Of a DNA stretch of 31,746 bases, positions 31,390 to 31,746 are shown one piece after another. A program made the translations under genes and the position numbers. The notes under the pieces were generated by a model. The model was not told the DNA's origin and ran no database searches. It saw nothing but the letters and a program-made list of their open reading frames with translations. Each line of letters opens with the position of its first letter. Position 1 is the stretch's first letter. Source of the stretch: Hemicentrotus pulcherrimus (taxonomy: Eukaryota; Echinodermata; Echinoidea; Camarodonta; Strongylocentrotidae); contig BEXV01001277.1 of NCBI GenBank assembly GCA_003118195.1, positions 45,785-77,530 on the forward strand, written 5' to 3'.

Positions 31390-31746
31390 ACACTAAAGCC
31401 CCAGTCCCATATAAAGCCGGACCAGCACGGACGAGCACGGACCACTCCAGACCATCCCGGACCATGGTCTGAGGTGATCCGGGATGGTCCGGGATGTTTT
31501 GTTCAAAAAATCGCAACCGCCGACCGTCTCCCCGGACCCAACACGGTACCACTACGGACCGCCCCGGACCACTCCCTGGGCCAACACGGTGCCAACACGG
31601 TGCCAACACGGATGACACCGGACCATCCCGGTGCCAACACGGATCATTCCGGAACGCCCCGGTGCCAACACGGATCGCCCCGGCAGAGCCCCGGATCATC
31701 ACGGACCGCCCCGTGCTGGTCCAGGGTGATCCGTGTCGCCACCGTG
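31390..31746. repeat. GC-rich minisatellite with internal inversion
   Basis: Degenerate units built on CCGGACCATCCCGGACCA, GGTGCCAACACGG and CACGGATC, far more GC-rich than the rest of the window. Near 31455-31497 the units flip orientation (GACCATCCCGGACCATGG against CCGGGATGGTCCGGGATG), and GGTGCCAACAC repeats in tandem from about 31580. The array is cut by the right edge. The - strand open frame across it (31373-31702) is an artefact of the repeat. Confidence 0.85.

Noticed and set aside
31373..31702. 109-codon - strand open frame
   Set aside because: It is produced entirely by the GC-rich minisatellite; the repeat period explains the openness.
1..31746. Prokaryotic features such as operons, CRISPR arrays or ribosome binding sites
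   Set aside because: Genes are split by spliceosomal introns with GT-AG ends and encode metazoan domains, so bacterial feature types do not apply; the tandem repeats lack the regular unique spacers of CRISPR.

Overview
The window is animal genomic DNA: AT-rich, intron-bearing, and full of microsatellites, minisatellites, MITE-like elements and tRNA-derived SINEs, with a decayed Tx1/L1-type LINE at one end and one assembly gap. The domain families (ZU5-UPA-death domain proteins, a CUB-containing receptor tyrosine phosphatase) and repeat types suggest a marine deuterostome invertebrate, most likely an echinoderm. That assignment is inference; nothing in the window proves the species.

Two protein-coding genes face each other tail to tail. 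On the + strand (2432-14168) ten exons splice with consistent phases into a predicted 1026-residue protein: about ten ankyrin repeats, two consecutive death domains, a ZU5 domain with an intact His-Phe-Ser motif at its end, a UPA-like region, and a third death domain. It resembles a PIDD/UNC5-like signalling platform with ankyrin repeats in place of the usual N-terminal module. On the - strand (31126 down to 22247) exons encode the end of a CUB domain, a short Thr-rich stalk, one transmembrane helix, and a single complete, apparently active tyrosine phosphatase domain ending in a stop. The 5' part of this receptor lies beyond the right edge.

By region: 1-130 is a G-rich minisatellite; about 800-2250 is a LINE ORF2 pseudogene; 2423-14168 is the ankyrin/death-domain gene, with a SINE in intron 1 and a sequence gap (11024-11168) in intron 7; 14169-22246 is intergenic, AT-rich DNA containing a mixed repeat (17456-17840) and an intact 369-bp MITE with TTAA ends (19232-19600); 22247-31126 is the receptor phosphatase gene, whose introns hold an inverted minisatellite, a second MITE copy, an 86-bp tandem repeat, a 105-bp foldback hairpin and a second SINE copy; 31390-31746 is a GC-rich minisatellite.

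The genes are not obviously in one pathway. The + strand product looks like an intracellular death-domain adaptor or scaffold that may cut itself; the - strand product looks like a cell-surface phosphatase. The most original observations are the ankyrin-DD-DD-ZU5-UPA-DD architecture with a putative autoproteolysis site, a possible short isoform made by intronic polyadenylation, and a symmetric exon carrying the whole second death domain.
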